From: an uncultured Clostridia bacterium
Lineage (GTDB): Bacteria > Bacillota > Clostridia > Christensenellales > Borkfalkiaceae
Length of the DNA stretch: 12,825 nucleotides
Assembly (NCBI GenBank): GCA_946540675.1
Contig: CAMNIW010000016.1
Span: forward strand, 1 to 12,825
Reading direction: 5' to 3'
Shown here: positions 6,606-12,825 of the stretch, piece after piece
How the letters are laid out: each line of letters starts with the position of its first letter
Numbering within the stretch: the stretch's first letter is position 1
Notes under the pieces: model-generated
The model's input: the letters and a program-made list of their open reading frames with translations, nothing else
Told to the model about the DNA's origin: nothing
The model's database searches: none
Translations under genes and position numbers: made by a program

Positions 6606-7628
6606 TTATTTCCCCGCTTCAGACAGCCTTATAGCCTTACCGATCGCATAATTCATTACTTTTATTACAAGCGCGGTCGATATAAAAACCGCAAGCAGTC
6701 CTAAAATGATATAGACCGATAAAATTGCCGATGGAAATTTCACAACCACGTGTACGCATAAGGTAACGGCAAACAACAGTAAAAGAAGCCGCCTGTTGTA
6801 CGTTTTATCTTTTACAGGCGCCGTTATTATACCAATGATAAAACCGTTAATGACCGCCAGCGCTACCCTGATATACGTTTCGTAAACGCAATATTTGAAT
6901 ACTACGGGAACAAACGTTTTTGATATTTTTTCAAAGTAAATTCCGTCATCGAGCATGCCGCCGGCATAGTTCGACGAATTATACACTCCGACGTCGATGA
7001 AATTTTTTCCGTAGACGGTAAAAATATTGTCGGTTATAATATATCCGCAATAAATTATCAGCGTCAGAATTATCGCCGCAAAAAGCGAATCTTTCTTTAT
7101 CGATTTAACGAATAAGAAAGCGATCAAAAAACATAAAACGTCTTTGATTATAGTTAAATTGATATCCTTAAACCAGGACGCGCCGCCTATAAGCGGCATG
7201 AGCCGTTTTACCGCATAGTAAAACACGAGATATAGCGCCGAGCCTATCGCAAACGCCGCCGACGAAACCGAAAATCCGATTTTTACGTTTATTTTTAATC
7301 CCGTAAACAACGCTATTGAGAATATCGGGATCAGGAACGCGGCAAAAAGCGCCGCTAAAATGTAAACTTTGACGTCACTTGTAGAGAAAGATACTATCGA
7401 AAGCATTACAGTCGCAAGGGCAAACAATAAAAACGATATTAAAAGTTTTATCCTATCGGTTTTACCGTGCGAAACGTCTATGCTTTTTTCACCGCCGTTA
7501 TCCCCTATCGGCGTTACGGCGGTCTTGCTCTTATCGGCGCTCTCCGTCTTTTTATCCGCGGCAAAACCGCTTTCCACTATACCGTCACTCTCTTCCGTCG
7601 CTCCGACGCGTAAAAAGTCGTTATTCAT
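6606..7628 (-). CDS. Unknown multi-pass membrane protein in a two-component/lgt operon
   Basis: I do not recognise this 340-residue protein. Residues 1-58 are polar, rich in Asp, Glu, Lys and Gly, and probably a disordered cytoplasmic tail. About eight hydrophobic helices follow (near 60-80, 87-109, 117-140, 158-175, 183-204, 250-271, 279-298 and 302-325). A 45-residue stretch between the fifth and sixth (205-249) carries YNSSNYAGGMLDDGIYFEK and probably lies outside the membrane. I see no protease, transporter or glycosyltransferase motif. Its start overlaps the kinase gene by 8 bases with AGAGGG as ribosome site, and lgt follows after 11 bases, so it is co-translated with both. Position suggests an accessory sensor or envelope factor; that is inference only. 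Confidence 0.8.
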   Translation of the reverse strand: MNNDFLRVGATEESDGIVESGFAADKKTESADKSKTAVTPIGDNGGEKSIDVSHGKTDRIKLLISFLLFALATVMLSIVSFSTSDVKVYILAALFAAFLIPIFSIALFTGLKINVKIGFSVSSAAFAIGSALYLVFYYAVKRLMPLIGGASWFKDINLTIIKDVLCFLIAFLFVKSIKKDSLFAAIILTLIIYCGYIITDNIFTVYGKNFIDVGVYNSSNYAGGMLDDGIYFEKISKTFVPVVFKYCVYETYIRVALAVINGFIIGIITAPVKDKTYNRRLLLLLFAVTLCVHVVVKFPSAILSVYIILGLLAVFISTALVIKVMNYAIGKAIRLSEAGK

Positions 7629-9012
7629 TTTTTACCCTCTCGAACTCAACGTAAAAATTGCTTCCGAAATCTTTTTTGCTTCTGACGCCGTATTTAAGGT
7701 TATGCGCGTCGAGTATGGTCTTTACGATAGACAAACCGAGACCGGTCCCCTTGACGGGTCTTGTATTAGTTTCGGAAAACCTGTAATACCGTTCCCATAT
7801 TCCTTCGACGTTTTCTTCGGTGATACCCTTGCCGCTGTCGATTATTTCAAGTAAAATCTTGTCGTTTTTTGCGGAAAGATACACCTTGACGGTTTTATCT
7901 TCGCCCGTGTAATTTATCGAATTTCCTAAAAGATTATAGACGACCTGCTCTATTTTCTTCTCGTCCGCCATCGTAATTAAGTCTGGAGCGACGTGATTCT
8001 CTATCTTATAGCCTTGCGTTTCCACGTAAGGCTCGAATCTCGCGATTACCCTTTCGGTAAGTTCCGACAGGTTTAATTCTTTCATTTCCGGTGCGTCGAC
8101 TTTGGATTGAAGTTTTGCGAGATTGAGTATATCGTTTACGAGCATCGTAAGCCTGTCCGCTTCATCGATTATGACTTGCGTATGCGCTTCTCTCTTGCTC
8201 TTGTTTTCTCCAGATATGTCTTTGATCATTTCCGCATATGCCTTTATCATAGTGAGCGGGGTTTTCAAATCGTGCGAAACGTTTGCAAGCAGATCTCTCT
8301 GTAAAATTTCCGATTTTGATACTCCGTCTTTGGCAAAGTTCAACGTATCGGTAAGTTCGCGCATTTCGTAATAATTGCTTGTCGTGTTAAACGTTACGGA
8401 GTTGTCACCGTCTGCCCATTTTTTTGCGGTTTCCGATATTTCGTCGATCGGTTTTGAAAGTTTATTGGATAGATACCATGCGAGTATTATACCGATAATA
8501 AGCACGATCACCGTAACGAGAGCGAGTTGCAGTCTGACGACGCCGAGCGTTTCTACGATTTTTTCGCCCGAACTCGATAAAACGAGATAATCTCCGTTAT
8601 AACGCGACACAAGAACAAAAGCAAACCTTTCGCGTTTTAATCCGGATATACTTATTTCAAAATGCTCTTTTTCGGAATTTTTAAGAAAATCGTTTATAGT
8701 GTTGACGATGATGCTGTTTTCAGTTTCGGTAAGCGCAACGTCGTCGGGATATATAACCTGTTTATTTTCGTCGTAAAGATAGACCGAAACGCCCGAATCT
8801 TTTGATAAACTTTCATTTTTCGCAAAATCAACGCCGTTTGCCGAATCTTTAAGCGCGGTGGCGCATTTTTTCATCGTTTCCACTCGTTCGTTTTGATAAT
8901 AACCTTCGAGAAAAACGAGTTGCAATATCCAGACGCAGGCGACCGTTATGACCGAAAACAGTATGAAATAAAACAGCATACTGAATCTTATTTTTCTGTA
9001 TTTGCGCATCAT
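7621..9012 (-). CDS. Sensor histidine kinase (HisKA, HAMP)
   Basis: A 463-residue membrane kinase, partner of the regulator at 9009-9686. It has a membrane helix at about 12-34, an extracytoplasmic sensor part of about 120 residues (36-157), a second helix at 159-181 and a HAMP linker to about 235. The HisKA box NVSHDLKTPLT places the phospho-accepting His at 247. The catalytic domain has the N box (YNLLGNSINY, 359-368), G1 (IDSGKGI, 391-397), an F-like box (WERYYRF) and G2 (KGTGLGLSIVK, 421-431). All catalytic residues appear intact. The layout matches PhoR/WalK/VanS-type kinases; the signal cannot be deduced. Its ATG overlaps the regulator TGA (ATGATG), so the pair is coupled. Confidence 0.96.
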   Translation of the reverse strand: MMRKYRKIRFSMLFYFILFSVITVACVWILQLVFLEGYYQNERVETMKKCATALKDSANGVDFAKNESLSKDSGVSVYLYDENKQVIYPDDVALTETENSIIVNTINDFLKNSEKEHFEISISGLKRERFAFVLVSRYNGDYLVLSSSGEKIVETLGVVRLQLALVTVIVLIIGIILAWYLSNKLSKPIDEISETAKKWADGDNSVTFNTTSNYYEMRELTDTLNFAKDGVSKSEILQRDLLANVSHDLKTPLTMIKAYAEMIKDISGENKSKREAHTQVIIDEADRLTMLVNDILNLAKLQSKVDAPEMKELNLSELTERVIARFEPYVETQGYKIENHVAPDLITMADEKKIEQVVYNLLGNSINYTGEDKTVKVYLSAKNDKILLEIIDSGKGITEENVEGIWERYYRFSETNTRPVKGTGLGLSIVKTILDAHNLKYGVRSKKDFGSNFYVEFERVKNE

Positions 9013-9686
9013 GTCTCGAATTTATAACCCATTCCCCTGAGCGTTATAATGAATTTCCGATACTCTTTCAGATTACTGCGGAGCATTTTTATATGCGTAT
9101 CGACGGTTCTGTCGTCACCGTAAAAGTCATAGCCCCATACGTCCGAAAGGAGTTTTTCGCGTGAGAGCGCTATTCCCTTATTGTTCACCATATAGAACAG
9201 CAGTTCGTACTCTTTTGGCGTCAATTCGGCTTTTTCGCCGTCGACAAAGACGTTTCTGCCGAGCATATCTATCTCAAGGCCTTCGAATTTAAGCAAACTT
9301 CTGTTAGGCGTTTCGGTTTTAGCGACGGAATTTCTTTTTAACACGGCGTTTATTCTCGCCATCACTTCTTTTGGTGAAAACGGCTTTACTACGTAATCGT
9401 CCGCGCCTATTTCGAATCCGAAGAGTTTGTCGTATTCTTCTCCGCGCGCCGAAAGCATAATCACGGGAATATCCTTAATTTTCTTTATTTCCTTAACTGC
9501 CGAAAAACCGTCGAGTTTCGGCATCATTATATCCATTAAAATAAGATCGTAGTCCTGTGCTTTACATTTTGCGACCGCCTCCATTCCGTCAGCGGCCTGA
9601 TCGGGAACATACCCTTCGAACTCGGCGTATTCCGAAAGAACTTCCCTTATTTTCGCTTCGTCGTCAACGATAAGTATTTTATTCAT
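9009..9686 (-). CDS. Response regulator, OmpR/PhoB family
   Basis: A 225-residue DNA-binding regulator. The receiver domain (1-118) has the acidic pair D8-D9, phospho-acceptor D52 (ILMDIMMPKLDG), the switch residue S79 (MLSARGEEYDK) and K101 (VVKPFSPKE). A linker (119-130) leads to a winged-helix domain (131-225) with LTPKEYELLFYMVNN, SREKLLSDVWGYDF, DDRTVDTHIKMLRSNL and the C-terminal wing ITLRGMGYKFE. All standard residues are present. The ATG at 9686 has a strong AAAGGAGA site. It is the first gene of an operon with the kinase, an unknown membrane protein and lgt. The target genes are unknown; autoregulation through the repeats in its own promoter is possible. Confidence 0.97.
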   Translation of the reverse strand: MNKILIVDDEAKIREVLSEYAEFEGYVPDQAADGMEAVAKCKAQDYDLILMDIMMPKLDGFSAVKEIKKIKDIPVIMLSARGEEYDKLFGFEIGADDYVVKPFSPKEVMARINAVLKRNSVAKTETPNRSLLKFEGLEIDMLGRNVFVDGEKAELTPKEYELLFYMVNNKGIALSREKLLSDVWGYDFYGDDRTVDTHIKMLRSNLKEYRKFIITLRGMGYKFET

Positions 9687-9708
9687 GGCAAATCTCCTTT
9701 TCCTAACG

Positions 9709-9756
9709 TAAATTATAAACTGTAAATATTAAAGCATAAACAAGATAATGTGAAAA
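9709..9756 (-). promoter_or_regulatory. Promoter region of the response-regulator operon with 7-bp phased TTTA units
   Basis: Two overlapping SigA-like promoters can be drawn on the minus strand: TTTTCA (9751-9756), 17 bases, TTTAAT (9728-9733); and TTTATG (9735-9740), 17 bases, TATAAT (9712-9717). Within the region TTTA occurs five times at an exact 7-bp step (plus-strand TAAA at 9709, 9716, 9723, 9730 and 9737). The repeats cover the core promoter, so a protein bound there would compete with RNA polymerase or position it. The promoter choice is uncertain; the repeat spacing is read directly. Confidence 0.5.
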
Positions 9757-9758
9757 TT

Positions 9759-10475
9759 CTATGAAACCGATTCGTTTTCGGGTATCCTGCTTTCGGTAAT
9801 GTCTTTATCGGAAAAACACACTTCATAAGAATTACCTCCCGACGAAACGGAAAATTGCGGTTTTCCGTTAATAAACACGATCGCACTATTATTCTCTATG
9901 GCGTACCACGTTCCGGTTTTCCCGGACATTGCGGAATAAAAATCTGATCGTCTTTCATCGAAATGCGGACAAGCGCCGCCCTTTATAACGGCAAGACCGT
10001 CACGTAAAGAATACTTTCCCTGCCCGCTTTTGTCGCTGTCCGTGTACATTTGTTCAAACCAGCATATCGCGCCTGCGGATAAACCGCATATGATAACCCC
10101 CCTGTCGGAGGCTTTCTTGATAAGATCCAAAACGCCGCTTTTTTTCCAGGAGTCGATCATAAACAAAGTGTCGCCGCCACCGACGTATATCATATCCGCG
10201 CGGTCGAATTTACCTTTGATTTTTTCATAGTCCATTTCGCCGTATACGGTCAAAACGCAGTCTGTTTTCAATCCGAAAACTCCGGTATAAGTCTTATGAA
10301 AAGAATTATAGTACGGCATACTGTCATGGCTTGCGGTTCCGACAAACAGGGCGTTTGCTCTCGCGCCGGCGGCTCGCTTTTCAGCAAGGCCGGCAACGAA
10401 CCCGTCGATTTTGAGCGTATCTTTATTTCTTATTTCTCCACCGCCTATCGCGATTACGTATTTAGTAATATCCAT
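9759..10475 (-). CDS. Peptidase S51 family (peptidase E / cyanophycinase-like)
   Basis: A 238-residue cytoplasmic serine peptidase of the dipeptidase E family, which in Salmonella cleaves Asp-Xaa dipeptides. The start AIGGGEI (9-15) is typical. YVGGGDT (97-103) and the nucleophile elbow ICGLSAGAICWFEQMYTDS (Ser133) are strong family marks. CPHFDERR (169-176) probably supplies the His (171) of the triad, with an acidic residue near 146-148. Length fits the PepE-like branch, not the longer cyanophycinases. The ATG at 10475 is chosen because the fold starts there; the frame runs to 10502, but that reading would begin upstream of the promoter's -10. There is no ribosome site, and the promoter predicts a leaderless message. 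It is divergent from gdhA. Substrate not determinable. Confidence 0.9.
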   Translation of the reverse strand: MDITKYVIAIGGGEIRNKDTLKIDGFVAGLAEKRAAGARANALFVGTASHDSMPYYNSFHKTYTGVFGLKTDCVLTVYGEMDYEKIKGKFDRADMIYVGGGDTLFMIDSWKKSGVLDLIKKASDRGVIICGLSAGAICWFEQMYTDSDKSGQGKYSLRDGLAVIKGGACPHFDERRSDFYSAMSGKTGTWYAIENNSAIVFINGKPQFSVSSGGNSYEVCFSDKDITESRIPENESVS

Positions 10476-10482
10476 ATATAAA

Positions 10483-10512
10483 ATTATACAATAAAACCGC
10501 AAATTTTTTCAA
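10483..10512 (-). promoter_or_regulatory. SigA-type promoter of the S51 peptidase gene (predicts leaderless mRNA)
   Basis: On the minus strand TTGAAA (10507-10512; five of six consensus bases) stands 18 bases before a perfect TATAAT (10483-10488). Only 7 bases separate the -10 from the ATG at 10475, so transcription would begin at or next to the start codon. No Shine-Dalgarno sequence precedes the ATG. Confidence 0.75.
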
Positions 10513-10568
10513 TCGGAAAAGCGCATTTTGTGAGATTAAAATATTTTTTTTCAAACCGACGCAAATAA

Positions 10569-10598
10569 TTGAACATTTTTCGGCTTTTATGCTATAAT
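10569..10598 (+). promoter_or_regulatory. SigA-type extended -10 promoter of gdhA
   Basis: TTGAAC (10569-10574) stands 18 bases before TATAAT (10593-10598), which is preceded by TGC, the extended -10 element. The start would be near 10605, giving a leader of about 22 bases that holds the AAGGAG ribosome site (10614-10619). I see no operator in the 151-bp divergent region beyond the two promoters. Confidence 0.85.
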
Positions 10599-10626
10599 AT
10601 GAACATAATTTTTAAGGAGACGGTAT

Positions 10627-11985
10627 ATGGAAATCAAAAACTCTTACGTAAAAGAAGTAATCGACCAAGTCAGACTGAAAAATCCCAACGAACCGGAGTT
10701 TGTTCAGGCTGTTACCGAAGTTCTTACGTCGCTTATTCCCGCCGTCGAGAAAAACGAAGAACTTTTTCGGCGTCATTGTATTCTCGAAAGAATAGTCGAA
10801 CCTGACAGAATTATAGCGTTCAGGGTCGTATGGGAAGACGCTAACGGCAATTATCGCGTCAATCGCGGATATCGCGTTCAGTTCAACAACGCGATAGGTC
10901 CGTATAAAGGCGGTTTGCGTTTCCATCCTACCGTCAATCTCGGTATACTCAAATTTCTCGGGTTCGAACAAACTTTCAAGAACAGTCTTACCAGCCTTCC
11001 TATGGGCGGCGCAAAAGGCGGTTCGGACTTTAACCCCGTAGGGAAAACCGATATTGAAATAATGAGATTTTGCCAAAGTTTCATGAACGAACTTTACCGC
11101 CATATCGGACCGAATCTCGACATCCCCGCAGGCGACATCGGCGTGGGCGGAAGAGAGATAGGATATTTGTTCGGACAGTATAAAAAGATCCGTGCTCAAT
11201 ATGAGAACGGAGTATTAACCGGTAAAGGTCTTGCCTTCGGCGGAAGTCTTATACGTCCCGAAGCGACCGGATACGGAGCAATTTATTTCCTTGAAGAAGT
11301 GCTTAAACACTTCGGCGATAAAGTCCAAGGGAAAACTTTCGCTCTTTCGGGATATGGCAACGTGACGTGGGGAGCGTGCAAAAAAATCACCGAACTCGGC
11401 GGAAAGGTCGTTTCCATCTCAGGAAGTCAGGGTTACGTATACGATCCCGACGGCGTATCGGGCGAAAAGATAGATTATTTACTCGAAATGCGAGCTAGCA
11501 CGACAGGAAAAATAAAAGATTACGCCGATAAATACGGGCTTGAATTCCACGCGGGACAAAAGCCTTGGGGTAACGTAAAGGCCGATATATATATGCCCTG
11601 CGCGACTCAAAACGAAATCACTCTCGACGACGCAAAAAAAATCGTCGAAGCGGGTGTAAAGATCGTAAATGAAGCGTCGAATATGTCCACCACTCTCGAC
11701 GCTGTCGAATACTTGAAAAATAACGGCGTTATCATTTGTCCGAGCAAGGCGGTCAACGCCGGCGGAGTTGCGACTTCGGGTTTGGAAATGACTCAAAACA
11801 GCGAACGCCTTTCCTGGTCAAAAGAAGAGGTCGACAGCAGGCTCAAATCGATTATGCAAAACATTTATAGGCAAATTCTTGACGCTCTCGAAGCATACGA
11901 CCTTCCGTACGATCTTATAGTCGGGGCGAATCTTGCAGGCTTCAAAAAGGTTGCCGACGCAATGATCGCCGAAGGTATTTATTAA
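10627..11985 (+). CDS. gdhA: Glutamate dehydrogenase (hexameric, about 450-residue class)
   Basis: A 452-residue cytoplasmic enzyme that interconverts glutamate with 2-oxoglutarate and ammonia. Substrate and catalytic residues line up with those of Clostridium symbiosum GDH at an offset of five: K94 (YKGGLRFHP), K118 (FEQTFKNSLT), catalytic K130 (MGGAKGGSDF) and D170 (PAGDIGVGGREIGY). The nucleotide domain has ALSGYGNVTWGA (239-250). After the second strand comes SGSQGYVYDPDG (265-276), which lacks the Asp of the SDS motif of E. coli-type NADP enzymes and looks nearer to the clostridial NAD-type SGPDGY form; coenzyme choice is therefore open. The C-terminal NAGGVATSGLEM (377-388) is intact. 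It is the only plus-strand gene, monocistronic, with a strong promoter, AAGGAG site and terminator. Confidence 0.97.
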   Translation: MEIKNSYVKEVIDQVRLKNPNEPEFVQAVTEVLTSLIPAVEKNEELFRRHCILERIVEPDRIIAFRVVWEDANGNYRVNRGYRVQFNNAIGPYKGGLRFHPTVNLGILKFLGFEQTFKNSLTSLPMGGAKGGSDFNPVGKTDIEIMRFCQSFMNELYRHIGPNLDIPAGDIGVGGREIGYLFGQYKKIRAQYENGVLTGKGLAFGGSLIRPEATGYGAIYFLEEVLKHFGDKVQGKTFALSGYGNVTWGACKKITELGGKVVSISGSQGYVYDPDGVSGEKIDYLLEMRASTTGKIKDYADKYGLEFHAGQKPWGNVKADIYMPCATQNEITLDDAKKIVEAGVKIVNEASNMSTTLDAVEYLKNNGVIICPSKAVNAGGVATSGLEMTQNSERLSWSKEEVDSRLKSIMQNIYRQILDALEAYDLPYDLIVGANLAGFKKVADAMIAEGIY

Positions 11986-11986
11986 A

Positions 11987-12023
11987 ATTAAAGGGGGGAA
12001 ATCTTTTTCCCCCTTAATTTTTT
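11987..12023. terminator. Bidirectional terminator shared by gdhA and the convergent coiled-coil gene
   Basis: ATTAA (11987-11991) pairs with TTAAT (12014-12018), and GGGGG (11993-11997) pairs with CCCCC (12009-12013). A G-T pair and three A-T pairs continue towards a short loop, with one A bulged at 11992. On the plus strand a run of six T follows at 12018-12023. On the minus strand the hairpin is followed by a T-rich stretch (TTTAATTTTAAT). The stop codon of the minus-strand gene (12014-12016) lies inside the hairpin arm. Confidence 0.88.
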
Positions 12024-12736
12024 ACGTTATTCATATTGTCGACGCTCTTTATGATCGTTCTCCCTTCACGCCTTTCGGTGGGTGTAACGTATTTTTCGAA
12101 CGGTAAATCAATAAATTGCATTTTAAGTTCTTTTTCGTCGAACGGAAGTTCCGGAGAGCTTTGTTCGACGCCGAAAATATCGTTGAGTTCGGTGAGATCG
12201 GCGTTAAACTCGTTTATCGTAGAAGCGACCGAAGTCGTTATAAAATTCACTATTTCGTCGCGCAGTCTCTCTATTTCCTTTCTGTGCTCTCCAACTATTT
12301 TTCCGATTGCGGAAACTTTTGCTTCAAGTTCTTCGGTTTTTGATTTCAAACGGTTATTTATGGTTATATTGAGCGTGGATATTTTCGCCATAGCCTTATC
12401 GAGTTTTACGTTCAGATTCTTTTTTTCGTCTTCGTCGTCACATTTATCGATTTCGGCTTTGATTGCGGCCAGATCCGCCTGTGCCGACGTATAATTCTCG
12501 CTCTTATAGAACTCTTCTTTTTCGGTCTTTATCTCGGCGGTCATAACTTCCGCTTCGGTGTGAAGGTCGAAAAATTCTTTTCCCAGAATATCGTTCGACT
12601 CGCTTTCGACTTTATTGTTCGCGCTTTCGATTATTGATTTAAGAATTAAAGAATACTTTTCTTTAAGTTGCTTTTTCAATTCTTCGTAACTTTCGCAATA
12701 GTCGTTAGTTACGGTCGTTTTTTCATTATCTTTCAT
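12014..12736 (-). CDS. Unknown acidic coiled-coil protein
   Basis: I do not recognise this 240-residue protein. It is soluble, very rich in Glu, Lys, Asp, Ser and Asn, and has no signal peptide or membrane helix. Residues 14-170 read as almost continuous amphipathic helix (YEELKKQLKEKYSLILKSI; KKNLNVKLDKAMAKISTL; KTEELEAKVSAIGKI; HRKEIERLRDEIVNFI), suggesting a coiled coil or helical hairpin. The C-terminal part (190-240) is less helical, with SSPELPFDEKELKMQFIDLP and a PTERREGRTI stretch. Its ATG overlaps the TGA of the preceding gene (ATGA) and it has no ribosome site of its own, so it depends on translation of that gene. The two products probably act together; function unknown. Confidence 0.8.
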   Translation of the reverse strand: MKDNEKTTVTNDYCESYEELKKQLKEKYSLILKSIIESANNKVESESNDILGKEFFDLHTEAEVMTAEIKTEKEEFYKSENYTSAQADLAAIKAEIDKCDDEDEKKNLNVKLDKAMAKISTLNITINNRLKSKTEELEAKVSAIGKIVGEHRKEIERLRDEIVNFITTSVASTINEFNADLTELNDIFGVEQSSPELPFDEKELKMQFIDLPFEKYVTPTERREGRTIIKSVDNMNNVKN

Positions 12737-12825
12737 ACTTTTTTCAAATATTCGACTTCTTCTTTAGTCAGTTTCCTTACTTCCCCGCGGTCGAGTCCGT
12801 GCAATTCGAGTTCGCCTATCTTTAT
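12733..12825 (-). CDS. Unknown protein, last 30 codons (runs in from beyond the window)
   Basis: An open frame enters from the right edge and ends with TGA at 12733-12735. The visible C-terminus includes IGELELHGLDRGEVRKLT and then KEEVEYLKKV: charged, probably helical and soluble. The TGA overlaps the ATG of the coiled-coil gene by the ATGA arrangement typical of co-translated genes, which supports this being a real gene despite the short visible part. I do not recognise the family from 30 residues. Confidence 0.65.
   Translation of the reverse strand: MKIGELELHGLDRGEVRKLTKEEVEYLKKV

Noticed and set aside
10476..10502. Longer start for the S51 peptidase at 10502
   Set aside because: It lies upstream of the TATAAT, so it would not be on the transcript, and the conserved fold begins just after the ATG at 10475.
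10612..11199. Minus-strand open frame of 195 codons opposite gdhA
   Set aside because: Lies antisense within the conserved gdhA coding region and has no recognisable domain; a shadow frame.

Overview
The window is a compact, moderately AT-rich stretch of a spore-forming Firmicute chromosome. A complete eight-gene spoIIIA operon, a YqhY-type Asp23 gene after it, a clostridial-type glutamate dehydrogenase and a PhoB-type two-component system point to an anaerobic, probably uncultivated member of the Clostridia (Christensenellales-like is a guess). I see no tRNA, rRNA, CRISPR array, transposase, phage gene or attachment site. The longest stretch without a gene is about 150 bp (10476-10626).

Layout. 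All genes are on the minus strand except gdhA. Bases 1-167 hold the start of an Asp23/Gls24-family (YqhY-like) gene with its own promoter. Bases 256-4753 hold spoIIIAA to spoIIIAH, read from high to low coordinates and coupled by overlapping stop and start codons. Bases 4821-5774 form a self-contained esterase unit: promoter, alpha/beta hydrolase and hairpin terminator. Bases 5791-9686 are a four-gene operon: response regulator, histidine kinase, unrecognised multi-pass membrane protein and an Lgt-type prolipoprotein diacylglyceryl transferase. Bases 9759-10475 encode an S51 (peptidase E-like) peptidase whose promoter predicts a leaderless mRNA. It diverges from gdhA (10627-11985, plus strand), which has a strong extended -10 promoter. 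gdhA converges on a coiled-coil gene of unknown function (12014-12736), and the two share a bidirectional terminator. That gene is coupled by ATGA to a further gene whose last 30 codons lie at the window edge.

How the genes work together. The SpoIIIA proteins make the mother-cell half of the SpoIIIA-SpoIIQ channel between mother cell and forespore, with SpoIIIAA as its ATPase. The regulator/kinase operon places signal sensing, an unknown membrane protein and lipoprotein lipidation under one transcript, suggesting a cell-envelope role. GdhA links glutamate and 2-oxoglutarate metabolism.

No clear new multi-gene system was found. The most notable points are the predicted leaderless peptidase gene, five TTTA units spaced exactly 7 bp apart in the response-regulator promoter, the unknown membrane protein inside the two-component/lgt operon, non-standard key residues in Lgt, a degenerate P-loop in SpoIIIAA, and the unrecognised coiled-coil gene pair at the right edge.
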